Source: Streptomyces sp. ISL-10 (GTDB lineage: Bacteria; Actinomycetota; Actinomycetes; Streptomycetales; Streptomycetaceae). Taken from it: a stretch of 64,000 bases of DNA. Position numbers and translations under genes: made by a program. Position 1 is the first letter of the stretch, and each line of letters opens with the position of its first letter. The notes under the pieces are model-generated. The model did no database searches. It had not been told where the DNA came from and saw only the letters and a list, made by a program, of their open reading frames with translations. Below are positions 50,291 through 58,457 of the stretch, piece by piece. The DNA is taken from positions 62,001 through 126,000 of the forward strand of contig NZ_JAGGOJ010000003.1 in assembly GCF_018614575.1 (NCBI RefSeq). Direction: 5' to 3'.

Positions 50291-50710
50291 TCAGCGCCGT
50301 GCGGGCAGGGTGAACCAGACCGCCTTGCCGCGGTCCGTAGGGCGGTGTCCGCAGGTCGAGCTGAGCGTCCTCACGAGCAGCAGTCCGCGGCCGTGCTCCT
50401 GCCACGGATCGGGCATATGAGCCGGCGCCGCCGGTGAGAGATCGCCGGGAGGCGCCGGATCGGCGTCGTGCACCTCTACATGACAGCCCGTGGGCATCAG
50501 CTCGATCACCAGCTCTATGGGCACGCAGTGCGAGGTGTGCTCCACCGCGTTGGCCACCAGTTCCGCCGTGAGCAGCTCGGCCGTGTCGCTGTCCGGCGAC
50601 GCCTCGATGTCCATCAGTGCGGCGCGGATCATCGCACGGGCCATGGGTACGGCCGCCGTGGTGTGCGGCAGCGCGATGCGCCAGGAGGCGTAGTCGGGTG
50701 CTTCGGGCAC
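50291..50710 (-). CDS. ATP-binding regulatory protein (RsbW-like HATPase)
   Basis: This 139-residue single HATPase_c domain has the N-box ELVTAELVANAVEHT-type segment (TAELVANAVEHT) and the glycine motif HGRGLLLVRTLSS. Its size and the absence of a histidine-kinase dimerisation domain match the many Streptomyces anti-sigma-factor-like kinases that bind or phosphorylate anti-sigma antagonists. The start is a GTG. It is transcribed away from the aromatic CoA island, and no sigma or STAS gene is adjacent, so its partner is unknown. Confidence 0.85.
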   Translation of the reverse strand: MPEAPDYASWRIALPHTTAAVPMARAMIRAALMDIEASPDSDTAELLTAELVANAVEHTSHCVPIELVIELMPTGCHVEVHDADPAPPGDLSPAAPAHMPDPWQEHGRGLLLVRTLSSTCGHRPTDRGKAVWFTLPARR

Positions 50711-50842
50711 GGGGGATGTCCGTTCGGTGGCGGTGGTGTGTTCACCCTACGAACACCTTCACGCCCGACAAGAGCCCCGAGGGCTCCCTGCCGGGAGCTG
50801 TGCCTGAACCGGGACGCGCCCCCAGCACTGTCACAAGACGGA

Positions 50843-50880
50843 TATCGCGTACTCGTGACGGCAGTCACGAATGAGTGATA
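50843..50880. promoter_or_regulatory. Long palindromic operator candidate, enoyl-CoA hydratase promoter
   Basis: The core is a perfect dyad TCGTGAC-N4-GTCACGA (50853-50859 and 50864-50870). The outer arms TATC (50843-50846) and GATA (50877-50880) share the same centre, giving 14 of 19 paired positions. It lies about 55-90 bp upstream of the hydratase start. A related core, TGAC-GACA-GTCA, occurs in the ligase/dehydrogenase divergent gap, so the island's PaaX-type regulator is the likely binder. Confidence 0.6.
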
Positions 50881-50932
50881 GCTTCGAACGGCAGGCAGCA
50901 GCACGACCGTCCGCCGAAGGAGGCCCCACTCC

Positions 50933-51760
50933 ATGAGCCCCTTTTCCGGTTCCGCGACGCGCACCGAGCGGTGGCGCCACCTGCGGCTGACACGACAGGA
51001 CGGCGTGGCGAACGTCACGCTGGAGCGGCCCGACAAGCTCAACGCGCTCACCTTCGGCGCGTACGCCGACCTGCGCGATCTGCTCGCCGAGCTCTCCCGC
51101 GAGCGCTCCGTACGGGCGCTCGTGCTCGGCGGCGAGGGCCGCGGCTTCTGCTCGGGCGGCGACGTCGACGAGATCATCGGCGCGACCCTGTCCATGGACA
51201 CCGCCCAGCTCCTGGACTTCAACCGGATGACCGGACAGGTCGTCCGCGCGATCCGGGAGTGCCCCTTCCCCGTCATCGCGGCGGTGCACGGGGTGGCCGC
51301 CGGAGCGGGCGCGGTGCTGGCGCTGGCCGCCGACTTCCGGATCGCCGACGCCTCGGCGAAGTTCGCCTTCCTGTTCACCAGGGTGGGGCTGTCCGGCGGC
51401 GACATGGGCGCGGCGTACCTGCTGCCGCGGGTCATCGGGCTCGGCCACGCCACCCGGCTGCTGATGCTCGGCGAACCGGTGCGCGCGCCCGAGGCCGAAC
51501 GGATCGGTCTGCTCAGCGAACTGGTCGACGAGGGCGAGGCGGACAAGCGTGCGGCCGAGCTGGCCCGGCATCTCGCGGACGGGCCCGCGCTGGCGTACGC
51601 GCAGACCAAGGCCTTGCTCACCGCCGAACTGGACATGCCGCTCGCCGCCGCCGTCGAGATGGACGCGGCCACCCAGGCGCTGCTGATGAACGGTGAGGAC
51701 TACGCGGAGTTCCACGCCGCCTTCACCGAGAAGCGTCCGCCCAGCTGGCAGGGCCGCTGA
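50933..51760 (+). CDS. Enoyl-CoA hydratase/isomerase family protein
   Basis: This 275-residue crotonase-fold protein contains NVTLERPDKLNALTFGAYAD, LGGEGRGFCSGGDVDEIIG (oxyanion-hole loop) and FPVIAAVHGVAAGAGAVLAL. It would hydrate or cleave a CoA-thioester intermediate. GAAGGAGG precedes the ATG. The fused monooxygenase/reductase starts 1 nt after the stop, so both belong to one operon. Context suggests a role in processing a ring-derived acyl-CoA, not general beta-oxidation. Confidence 0.9.
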   Translation: MSPFSGSATRTERWRHLRLTRQDGVANVTLERPDKLNALTFGAYADLRDLLAELSRERSVRALVLGGEGRGFCSGGDVDEIIGATLSMDTAQLLDFNRMTGQVVRAIRECPFPVIAAVHGVAAGAGAVLALAADFRIADASAKFAFLFTRVGLSGGDMGAAYLLPRVIGLGHATRLLMLGEPVRAPEAERIGLLSELVDEGEADKRAAELARHLADGPALAYAQTKALLTAELDMPLAAAVEMDAATQALLMNGEDYAEFHAAFTEKRPPSWQGR

Positions 51761-51761
51761 C

Positions 51762-54065
51762 ATGCCCCCTGTCCCGCCGCCCCGTGCCTCCCGCCCCCTG
51801 CGCGTCGCCGTCATCGGCGGCGGACCCGGGGGACTGTACGCCGCCGCGCTGCTCAAGCGGCTCGACCCGGCCCGCGACATCACCGTCTACGAACGCAACG
51901 CGCCGGACGACACCTTCGGCTTCGGTGTCGTCCTCTCCGACGAGACGCTGGGCGGCATCGAGCACGCCGACCCCGTGGTCCACGGCGCGCTGCGGGACGA
52001 GTTCGTCCGGTGGGACGACATCGACGTCGTCCACCGCGGACACGTCCTCACCTCCGGCGGGCACGGCTTCGCCGCACTCGGCCGGCGACGGCTGCTGGAG
52101 ATCCTGCACGAGCGCTGCGCGTCCCTCGGCGTACGCCTACGCTTCCGCACGCCCGCGCCGCCCGCCGCCGACCTCGCCGCGGACCACGACCTCGTCATCG
52201 CCGCGGACGGCGTGCACAGCGCCACCCGGGAGGCCCACGCCGACGCGTTCGGCCCCCGGATCACGACCCACCGCTGCCGCTACATCTGGCTCGCCGCCGA
52301 CTTCGCCTTCCCCTCCTTCCGGTTCGAGATCGCCGAGACCGAGCACGGCGTCATGCAGCTGCACGGCTACCCCTTCGCGGCCGACGCCTCCACCGTCATC
52401 GTCGAGATGCGCGAGGAGGTTTGGCACGCCGCGGGCTTCGACGAGCTCGACGAGCAGGAGTCCGCCGCACGCTGCGCCAAGATCTTCAGCGAGGCTCTCG
52501 ACGGCCGTCCCCTGCGGGGCAACTCCTCCGCCTGGACCGCTTTCCGTACCGTGGTCAACGCGCGCTGGTCGCACGCCAACATCGTCCTCCTCGGCGACGC
52601 CGCCCACACCGCGCACTTCTCCATCGGCTCGGGCACCAAGCTCGCCGTCGAGGACGCCCTCGCCCTCGCCGCCTGCGTCCAGGAGCATCCCGACCTGGCC
52701 GCGGCACTCGCCGCTTACGAGAGCGAGCGCCGTCCCGTCGTCGAGTCCACCCAGCGGGCCGCCGCCGCGAGCCTGCGCTGGTTCGAGGAGCTCGCGACCT
52801 ATCTCGGCCAGCCGCCCCGGCAGTTCGCCTTCAACCTGCTCACGCGCAGTCGCCGGGTCACGCACGACAATCTGCGGCTGCGTGATGCCGCCTTCACCGG
52901 GGCCGTGGAGCGGGACTTCGGATGCCCGCCGGACACCCCGCCCATGTTCACTCCCTTCCGGCTGCGGGGACTGACCCTGCGCAACCGTGTCGTCGTCTCG
53001 CCCATGGACCTGTACGTCGCGCAGGACGGGCTCCCCGGCGACTTCCACCTCGTCCACCTCGGTGCGCGTGCGCTCGGCGGCGCGGGCCTGGTGATGACCG
53101 AGATGGTGTGCGTGAGCCGCGAGGGCCGGATCACCCCCGGTTGCACCGGCCTCTACACCGACGAACAGGCCGCCGCATGGCGCCGCGTCACCGACTTCGT
53201 CCACCACCGGGCGCCGGGCACCGCGATCGGCGTCCAGCTCGGCCACTCCGGCCGCAAAGGCTCCACCAAGCTGATGTGGGAAGGCATCGACCAGCCGCTG
53301 GACGAGGGCAACTGGCCCGTGTCCGCCGCTTCCCCGCTCCCGTACCGCCCCGGCGTCAACCAGGTCCCGCACGCACTCGACCGCGCCGGACTCGCCGAGG
53401 TCCGCGCCCAGTTCGCCGCGGCCACCCGCCGCGCGGCCGACAGCGGCTTCGACCTCCTCGAACTTCACTGCGCGCACGGCTACCTGCTCTCCGGCTTCCT
53501 CTCCCCGCTGACCAACCGGCGCACGGACGGCTACGGAGGCTCCCTGGAGGGCCGGCTCCGCTTCCCGCTGGAGGTCTTCGACGCGATGCGGGACATCTGG
53601 CCGCAGGACCGGCCCATGACCGTCCGCGTCTCCGCGACCGACTGGGCCGAAGGGGGTACCACCCCCGAGGACTCCGTCGCGATCGCGCGCGCCTTCGCCG
53701 CCCACGGCGCCGACGCGATCGACGTCTCCACCGGCCAGGTCGTGCCGGACGAACGTCCCGAGTACGGCCGCTCGTACCAGACCCCGTACGCCGACCGGAT
53801 CCGCAACGAGACGGGCGTCCCGGTCATCGCCGTGGGCGCCATCTCCTCCTGGGACGACGTCAACTCGATCCTGCTCGCCGGCCGCGCCGACCTCTGCGCC
53901 CTGGCCAGGCCGCACCTCTACGATCCCCACTGGACCCTGCACGCGGCGGCCGACCAGGACTACACCGGAGAGGCCGCTCTCTGGCCGCTGCCGTACCGCG
54001 CGGGCAGCCGCAAGCCCCCGACGGGCCGCACCGACGCCCCGCGGCCCCGGCTCGCCCTGAGCTGA
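51762..54065 (+). CDS. Fused FAD-monooxygenase/old-yellow-enzyme acting on aryl-CoA (2-aminobenzoyl-CoA or salicylyl-CoA type)
   Basis: This 767-residue bifunctional protein has an N-terminal flavin monooxygenase (about 12-385; GGGPGGLYAAALLKRLDP, DLVIAADGVHSATREAHADA, VLLGDAAHTAHFSIGSGTKL) and a C-terminal OYE-type FMN reductase (about 395-755; MFTPFRLRGLTLRNRVVVSP, QLGHSGRKGS, ELHCAHGYLLSGFLSPLTN). This architecture is that of 2-aminobenzoyl-CoA monooxygenase/reductase and proteins labelled bifunctional salicylyl-CoA 5-hydroxylase/oxidoreductase. It hydroxylates and, in the former case, also dearomatises the ring as its CoA thioester. Neighbouring CoA ligase and PaaX support an aryl-CoA route. 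The substrate, 2-aminobenzoate versus salicylate, cannot be decided here. Its stop abuts the stop of convergent paaX. Confidence 0.9.
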   Translation: MPPVPPPRASRPLRVAVIGGGPGGLYAAALLKRLDPARDITVYERNAPDDTFGFGVVLSDETLGGIEHADPVVHGALRDEFVRWDDIDVVHRGHVLTSGGHGFAALGRRRLLEILHERCASLGVRLRFRTPAPPAADLAADHDLVIAADGVHSATREAHADAFGPRITTHRCRYIWLAADFAFPSFRFEIAETEHGVMQLHGYPFAADASTVIVEMREEVWHAAGFDELDEQESAARCAKIFSEALDGRPLRGNSSAWTAFRTVVNARWSHANIVLLGDAAHTAHFSIGSGTKLAVEDALALAACVQEHPDLAAALAAYESERRPVVESTQRAAAASLRWFEELATYLGQPPRQFAFNLLTRSRRVTHDNLRLRDAAFTGAVERDFGCPPDTPPMFTPFRLRGLTLRNRVVVSPMDLYVAQDGLPGDFHLVHLGARALGGAGLVMTEMVCVSREGRITPGCTGLYTDEQAAAWRRVTDFVHHRAPGTAIGVQLGHSGRKGSTKLMWEGIDQPLDEGNWPVSAASPLPYRPGVNQVPHALDRAGLAEVRAQFAAATRRAADSGFDLLELHCAHGYLLSGFLSPLTNRRTDGYGGSLEGRLRFPLEVFDAMRDIWPQDRPMTVRVSATDWAEGGTTPEDSVAIARAFAAHGADAIDVSTGQVVPDERPEYGRSYQTPYADRIRNETGVPVIAVGAISSWDDVNSILLAGRADLCALARPHLYDPHWTLHAAADQDYTGEAALWPLPYRAGSRKPPTGRTDAPRPRLALS

Positions 54066-54881
54066 TCAGCCTCGTGCGCCCAGTACGAAGGCCGCGCCCG
54101 CGTCCCGCAGCCGCGCGTGCAACCGGGCGAAGACCTCCCACGAGCGCCCGCCGGGCCAGCCCTGGGGCAGCAGCTCGGCGGGCAGCCCCGGGTCCGCGTA
54201 CGGCAGCCGTCGCCAGGAATCCAGGGCCGGCAGATAGTCCCGGTAGGCGTCCTCTGCGGGGGTGTCCTCCCTCGCCTCCCACGAGCGCAGCACCGGCTCG
54301 TGCAGATCGAGGAACTCCTCGTGCTGTTTGGCGATCGCCGCCAGGTCCCACCAGCGCGAGACCGCCTCCGCCGTGGGCGTGAAACCGAGATGCTCGCCGC
54401 GGAACAGGTCCACGTACGCGTCGAGCTGGAGGCGGCGCAGGGTGTGCTGCGTCTCGTCGAACAGCCGGGCCGGAGCGATCCACACGCCCGGTGCCGCCGC
54501 CCCGAAGCCCAGCCTGACCAGGCGGGAGCGCAGTAGATGCCGCTTGTGACGTTCCGCCTCGGGGACGGAGAAGACGGCGATGACCCAGCCGTCGCCGAGG
54601 TCGGCCGACGAGGCCGCGTAGATCCTCCGGTCGCCGTCGTCGAGGAGCTGACGGGCGTCCGCGGACAGCGCGTAACCGGCCGCGCCGTCCGCGGTGCGTT
54701 CGGCCACCAGCAGTCCGCGGCGTTTGAGCCGGGACACCGAGGACCGCACCGACGGCGGGTCCACGCCGAGGGCGCCCAGCAGCCGGATGAGCTCGGCCAC
54801 GGCGAGGGAACCCGTGTGCTCGCGTCCGTAGGCGCCGTACAGGGTGACGATCAGGGATCGGGGGGTGTGCTGCTCGGCCAC
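54066..54881 (-). CDS. PaaX-family transcriptional regulator
   Basis: This 271-residue protein has an N-terminal winged helix (SLIVTLYGAYGREHTGSLAV, then VRSSVSRLKRRGLLVAER) and the characteristic PaaX central and C-terminal domains (GDGWVIAVFSVPEAERHKRH, LRSRLVRLGFGAAAPGVWIA, RDYLPALDSWRRLPYADPGL). PaaX repressors respond to aryl-CoA thioesters such as phenylacetyl-CoA. It starts at a GTG 4 nt after the aryl-CoA ligase stop, so ligase and regulator are one minus-strand unit. Likely operators are the two TGAC-N4-GTCA dyads. Confidence 0.9.
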   Translation of the reverse strand: MAEQHTPRSLIVTLYGAYGREHTGSLAVAELIRLLGALGVDPPSVRSSVSRLKRRGLLVAERTADGAAGYALSADARQLLDDGDRRIYAASSADLGDGWVIAVFSVPEAERHKRHLLRSRLVRLGFGAAAPGVWIAPARLFDETQHTLRRLQLDAYVDLFRGEHLGFTPTAEAVSRWWDLAAIAKQHEEFLDLHEPVLRSWEAREDTPAEDAYRDYLPALDSWRRLPYADPGLPAELLPQGWPGGRSWEVFARLHARLRDAGAAFVLGARG

Positions 54882-54885
54882 GTGA

Positions 54886-56502
54886 TCACTCTAGAGCGCG
54901 CAGCCGGTAGCGCTGCAGCTTGCCGGTCGGTGTACGCGGCAGGGCGTCGAGGAACACGATCTCGCGCGGGCACTTGTACGGCGCGAGGCGCTGTTTGACC
55001 GACTCGGTCAGCTTCTCGGCCGTGCCGTCGCCGCGCTCCGCGCCCTCGCGCAGCACGACACAGGCGACCACGATCTGGCCGCGCAGCTCGTCGGGCCGCC
55101 CGACGACCGCTGCCTCGGCCACGTCGGGGTGGTGCAGCAGGGCGTCCTCCACTTCGGGGCCCGCGATGTTGTACCCGGCCGAGATGATCATGTCGTCGGC
55201 GCGTGCGACGTAGCGGAACCAGCCGTCCGGTTCGCGTACGTAGGTGTCGCCCGTGATGTTCCAGCCGCCGCGCACGTACTCCCGCTGCCGGGGGTCGGAC
55301 AGATAGCGGCAGCCGACCGGACCGCGTACGGCCAGCAGCCCCGGCTCGCCGTCGGGCAGCGGCATGCCCTGCTCGTCCACCACGCGGGCCTGCCAGCCCG
55401 GTACGGGGATGCCGGTGGTGCCCGGCCGGATCGCGTCGTCCGCCGCGGAGATGAAGATGTGCAGCAGTTCGGTGGCACCGATGCCGTTGATGAGGCGCAG
55501 ACCGGTCCGCTCGTGCCAGGACCGCCAGGTCGCCGCGGGCAGGTTCTCACCGGCCGACACACACCGTCGCAGCGAGCCGATGTCGTGGCCGTCGAGGTTG
55601 TCCAGCATCACGCGGTAGGCGGTGGGGGCCGTGAACAGGACCGACACCCGGTGCTCCGCGATCGCGGGCAGCAACTGCGCCGGGCCCGCCTGTTCCAGCA
55701 GCAGCGTGGACGCCCCGGCCCGCATCGGGAAGACCACGAGACCGCCGAGCCCGAAGGTGAACCCCAGCGGGGGACTGCCGGCGAACACATCGTCCGCCTC
55801 GGGCCGCAGCACATGGGCCGAGAAGGTGTCGGCGATCGCCAGGACGTCCCGGTGGAAGTGCATGCAGCCCTTGGGACGGCCGGTGGTGCCGGAGGTGAAC
55901 GCGATGAGCGCGACGTCGTCGGCGGCCGTCGCGACCGCCTCGTACGGCTCCGGGGGCCGCGCCGCCGCCAGCCGCAGCAGGTCCTCGGGCCCCTCGCCGC
56001 CGTAGGTGGTGATCCGCAGCCCGGGCACCTCGGCCTTGACCAGGTCGTCGACCGACCGGACGTCGCACAGGGCGTGGCGGGCCGCGGCCATCTCGCACAC
56101 CGTGGCCAGCTCCTTCGCCCGCTGCTGGGCCAGCACGGTGACCGCGACCGCGCCCGCCTTGAGGACGGCGAGCCAGCAGGCCGCGAGATGGGGCGTGGTC
56201 GGCCCCCGCAACAGGACCCGGTTGCCGGGGACCACGCCCAGGTCACCGGTGAGGACATGGGCGATCCGGTCGACCTGCTCACGCAGCTCGCCGTACGTCC
56301 AGACCCCGCCTGCGCCCGTACGGAAGACGGGCCGGCCGGAGCCGTGGCGCGCGATGGTGCCGTCCAGGAGCTCGGCGGCGCAGTTGAGGCGTCGCGGGTA
56401 CCGGAGCGAGGGCAGATCGAAGACCATCTCCGGCCACTCGTCGACGGGCGGCAGACGGTCGCGCGCAAAGGTGTCCAGGTGGGCCGAGGGTGTCAGCTCC
56501 AT
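54886..56502 (-). CDS. Aryl-CoA ligase (benzoate/2-aminobenzoate-CoA ligase-like)
   Basis: This 538-residue ANL-superfamily enzyme activates a carboxylic acid with ATP, then CoA. The P-loop is IAFTSGTTGRPKGCMHFHRD, the GIGATE-like GIGATELLHIF follows, and the hinge is VARADDMIISAGYNIAGPEV with the catalytic lysine in PRTPTGKLQRYRLR. LKAGAVAVTVLAQQRAKELA-type sequence is typical of the benzoate-CoA ligase branch. Context with an aryl-CoA monooxygenase/reductase and PaaX points to an aromatic acid substrate, likely 2-aminobenzoate or salicylate. It is divergent from the acyl-CoA dehydrogenase. Confidence 0.88.
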   Translation of the reverse strand: MELTPSAHLDTFARDRLPPVDEWPEMVFDLPSLRYPRRLNCAAELLDGTIARHGSGRPVFRTGAGGVWTYGELREQVDRIAHVLTGDLGVVPGNRVLLRGPTTPHLAACWLAVLKAGAVAVTVLAQQRAKELATVCEMAAARHALCDVRSVDDLVKAEVPGLRITTYGGEGPEDLLRLAAARPPEPYEAVATAADDVALIAFTSGTTGRPKGCMHFHRDVLAIADTFSAHVLRPEADDVFAGSPPLGFTFGLGGLVVFPMRAGASTLLLEQAGPAQLLPAIAEHRVSVLFTAPTAYRVMLDNLDGHDIGSLRRCVSAGENLPAATWRSWHERTGLRLINGIGATELLHIFISAADDAIRPGTTGIPVPGWQARVVDEQGMPLPDGEPGLLAVRGPVGCRYLSDPRQREYVRGGWNITGDTYVREPDGWFRYVARADDMIISAGYNIAGPEVEDALLHHPDVAEAAVVGRPDELRGQIVVACVVLREGAERGDGTAEKLTESVKQRLAPYKCPREIVFLDALPRTPTGKLQRYRLRALE

Positions 56503-56541
56503 GGTTCGCCCCTCTTCTGGTGGTGGGGTCGCGAAACGAGC

Positions 56542-56579
56542 GTATCGTGATGGTGACGACAGTCAACGGTCCGCGATAC
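56542..56579. promoter_or_regulatory. Palindromic operator candidate, ligase/dehydrogenase divergent gap
   Basis: TGAC-GACA-GTCA (56554-56565) lies inside outer arms GTATCG (56542-56547) and CGATAC (56574-56579). The outer centre is 1 bp off the inner one. It shares the core and the TATC/GATA flanks with the site at 50843-50880. It sits 40 bp from the ligase start and 55 bp from the dehydrogenase start, suited to repressing both. Confidence 0.55.
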
Positions 56580-56634
56580 CGTGCTTTTCGCCGGGGGACA
56601 CCCCGGACCTCCAGCCGTACGAAGTGGGGCGCGA

Positions 56635-57759
56635 ATGCCCGTATTCTCACTCGATCCGGTACAGACCGCCTGGTGTGCCGAGCTGCGCACGCTGGCCGCC
56701 ACCCGATTGCGCCCTCTCGCGGAGAAGGGCGAACCGGGGCACGTCAACCGCCCCTTGGTGGCGGCCCTCGGCGAACTCGGGCTGCTGGAACGCCTCTTCA
56801 CGGCCGGCGCCCTCGAACTGTGCCTGCTGCGCGAGTCGCTGGCGTACGGCTGCACCGAGGCCGAGACCGCCCTCGCGCTCCAGGGCCTCGGCACCTCCCC
56901 GCTGGTCCGGGCGGGCACCGACGCCCAGCGCCGGCGCTGGCTCCCCGAGGTCATGGCCGGGCGGGCGGTCGCGGCCTTCGCGCTGAGCGAGCCCGACGCC
57001 GGCTCGGATGCCGCCGCGCTCACTCTGAAGGCGGTGCCGGACGGGCGCGGCTGGCGGCTCAGCGGCGAGAAGCGGTGGATCTCCAACGCCCCGGAGGCCG
57101 ATTTCACTTCCGTCTTCGCGCGGACCACCGAAGGCGCGGGCGCGCGCGGCGTCACCGCGTTCCTCGTCCCAGCCGACCGGCCCGGACTCACCGGCACCGC
57201 TCTCGACATGCTCTCCCCGCACCCGATCGGCGCGCTCACCTTCGACGACGTCCCGGTGACGGCCGACGACCTGCTCGGCGAGCCGGACCGCGGCTTCCGC
57301 GTCGCGATGGACACGCTCAATCTCTTCCGCCCCAGCGTCGGCGCGTTCGCCGTGGGGATGGCGCGCGCCGCCCTGGACGCGACCCTTGCGCACACCGCGC
57401 ACCGCAGGGCCTTCGGCGGCGCGCTCAAGGACCTGCAGTCGGTCGCCCACACGGTCGCCGAGATGGCCACCCGCACCGAGGCCGCCCGCCTGATGGTGTA
57501 CGCGGCGGCCTGCGCGTACGACGAGGGAGCGGCCGACGTGCCGACACGTTCCGCGATGGCCAAAATGCTCGCGACGGAAACCGCGCAGTACGTCGTCGAC
57601 TCAGCAGTCCAGCTGCACGGCGCCCGCGCCCTCCAGCGCGGCCACCTGCTCGAACACCTCTATCGAGAGGTCCGAGCCCCCCGCATCTACGAGGGTGCGA
57701 CCGAGGTCCAGCGCACGATCATCGCCAAGGAGCTGTACGCGGGGGAGGCGTCCCGATGA
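56635..57759 (+). CDS. Acyl-CoA dehydrogenase
   Basis: This 374-residue flavoenzyme has AFALSEPDAGSDAAALTLKA and WRLSGEKRWISNAPEADF (FAD and substrate loops), the GFRVAMDTLNLFRPSVGAFA helix and the C-terminal LHGARALQRGHLLEHLYREV followed by RAPRIYEGATEVQRTIIAK. The catalytic base is probably the glutamate of IYEGATE, at the short-chain/isovaleryl-like position. It would dehydrogenate a ring-derived or ring-opened acyl-CoA. Its stop overlaps the Rid-family ATG (ATGA). ATG 56635 has GTGGGGCG upstream. Confidence 0.9.
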   Translation: MPVFSLDPVQTAWCAELRTLAATRLRPLAEKGEPGHVNRPLVAALGELGLLERLFTAGALELCLLRESLAYGCTEAETALALQGLGTSPLVRAGTDAQRRRWLPEVMAGRAVAAFALSEPDAGSDAAALTLKAVPDGRGWRLSGEKRWISNAPEADFTSVFARTTEGAGARGVTAFLVPADRPGLTGTALDMLSPHPIGALTFDDVPVTADDLLGEPDRGFRVAMDTLNLFRPSVGAFAVGMARAALDATLAHTAHRRAFGGALKDLQSVAHTVAEMATRTEAARLMVYAAACAYDEGAADVPTRSAMAKMLATETAQYVVDSAVQLHGARALQRGHLLEHLYREVRAPRIYEGATEVQRTIIAKELYAGEASR

Positions 57760-58154
57760 GCCTGCAACGGCACAACCCGGTCGAGCTGTCGCCCCCCACC
57801 GGCTTCTCCCACGCCGTCACCGCCTCCGGTACCCGGCTGGTGTTCCTCGCGGGCCAGACCGCCCTGGACACCGAGGGCAAAGTCGTCGGAAGCACGCTGC
57901 CCGAGCAGTTCGAGAGGGCCCTGACCAATCTGCTCGCCGCGCTGGCCGCGGCCGGCGGCACCCCGCACGACCTCGCCCGCGTCACCGTCTACGCCACGGA
58001 TGTCGCCGACTACCGCGCCCATGCCGTCGAACTGGGCCGTATCTGGCGTCGGTTGGCGGGCCGCGACTACCCGGCCATGGCGGTGATCGGCGTGGTCAGG
58101 CTGTGGGACGACGCGTGCCTGGTCGAGGTGGACGGGACGGCCGTCCTGCCCTGA
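57756..58154 (+). CDS. Rid-family (YjgF/YER057c/UK114) protein lacking the deaminase arginine
   Basis: This 132-residue Rid-fold protein contains SGTRLVFLAGQTALDTEGKV, QFERALTNLLAALAAAGGTP, DLARVTVYATDVADYRAH and YPAMAVIGVVRLWDDACLVE. In enamine/imine-deaminating RidA the PAR arginine binds the substrate carboxylate; here it is PAM, so it belongs to a divergent Rid subgroup and imine hydrolysis should not be assumed. It is translationally coupled to the acyl-CoA dehydrogenase. A Rid protein beside an aminobenzoyl-CoA-type enzyme suggests handling of a reactive ring-derived intermediate. Confidence 0.88.
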   Translation: MSLQRHNPVELSPPTGFSHAVTASGTRLVFLAGQTALDTEGKVVGSTLPEQFERALTNLLAALAAAGGTPHDLARVTVYATDVADYRAHAVELGRIWRRLAGRDYPAMAVIGVVRLWDDACLVEVDGTAVLP

Positions 58155-58457
58155 CCTGCGGCCGCACCCGCCCCCCTGCCCGTCGCCCTCCTGCCGCACG
58201 GTCGCCGACCGGTCAACTGCGAGCGCCGGGGAGCGTGTTGAGACCGGGGACAGCCGGGCGCGGGTGGCGGCAGACCAACCGGTGAAACCGGCCGCCGCAG
58301 CGGTCCTTCATGCCGGAGCCGCCCGGCGCCCGCCCATGATCGAGTGGTGACCCCCTCGGGGCCGGGCTTAACGTCGAACAGTGGACGAAGCCGTCTGCAA
58401 ACCCGCTGAACGGGTGACATCCGAAAGGGATGTGCCACGACAGAGGCACGATGCGCC
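58155..58457. other. Intergenic region upstream of the MFS exporter
   Basis: Within these 303 bp there is a small leader hairpin, ACATCC-N5-GGATGT (58417-58433), close to the MFS start, and an AT-richer GGGCTTAACGTCGAAC around 58365-58380 that could belong to a promoter. No gene was recognised. Confidence 0.4.

Noticed and set aside
57756..58154. Rid protein as a standard imine/enamine deaminase
   Set aside because: The substrate-binding arginine of active RidA is replaced by Met (PAM instead of PAR), so only a Rid-fold assignment is kept.
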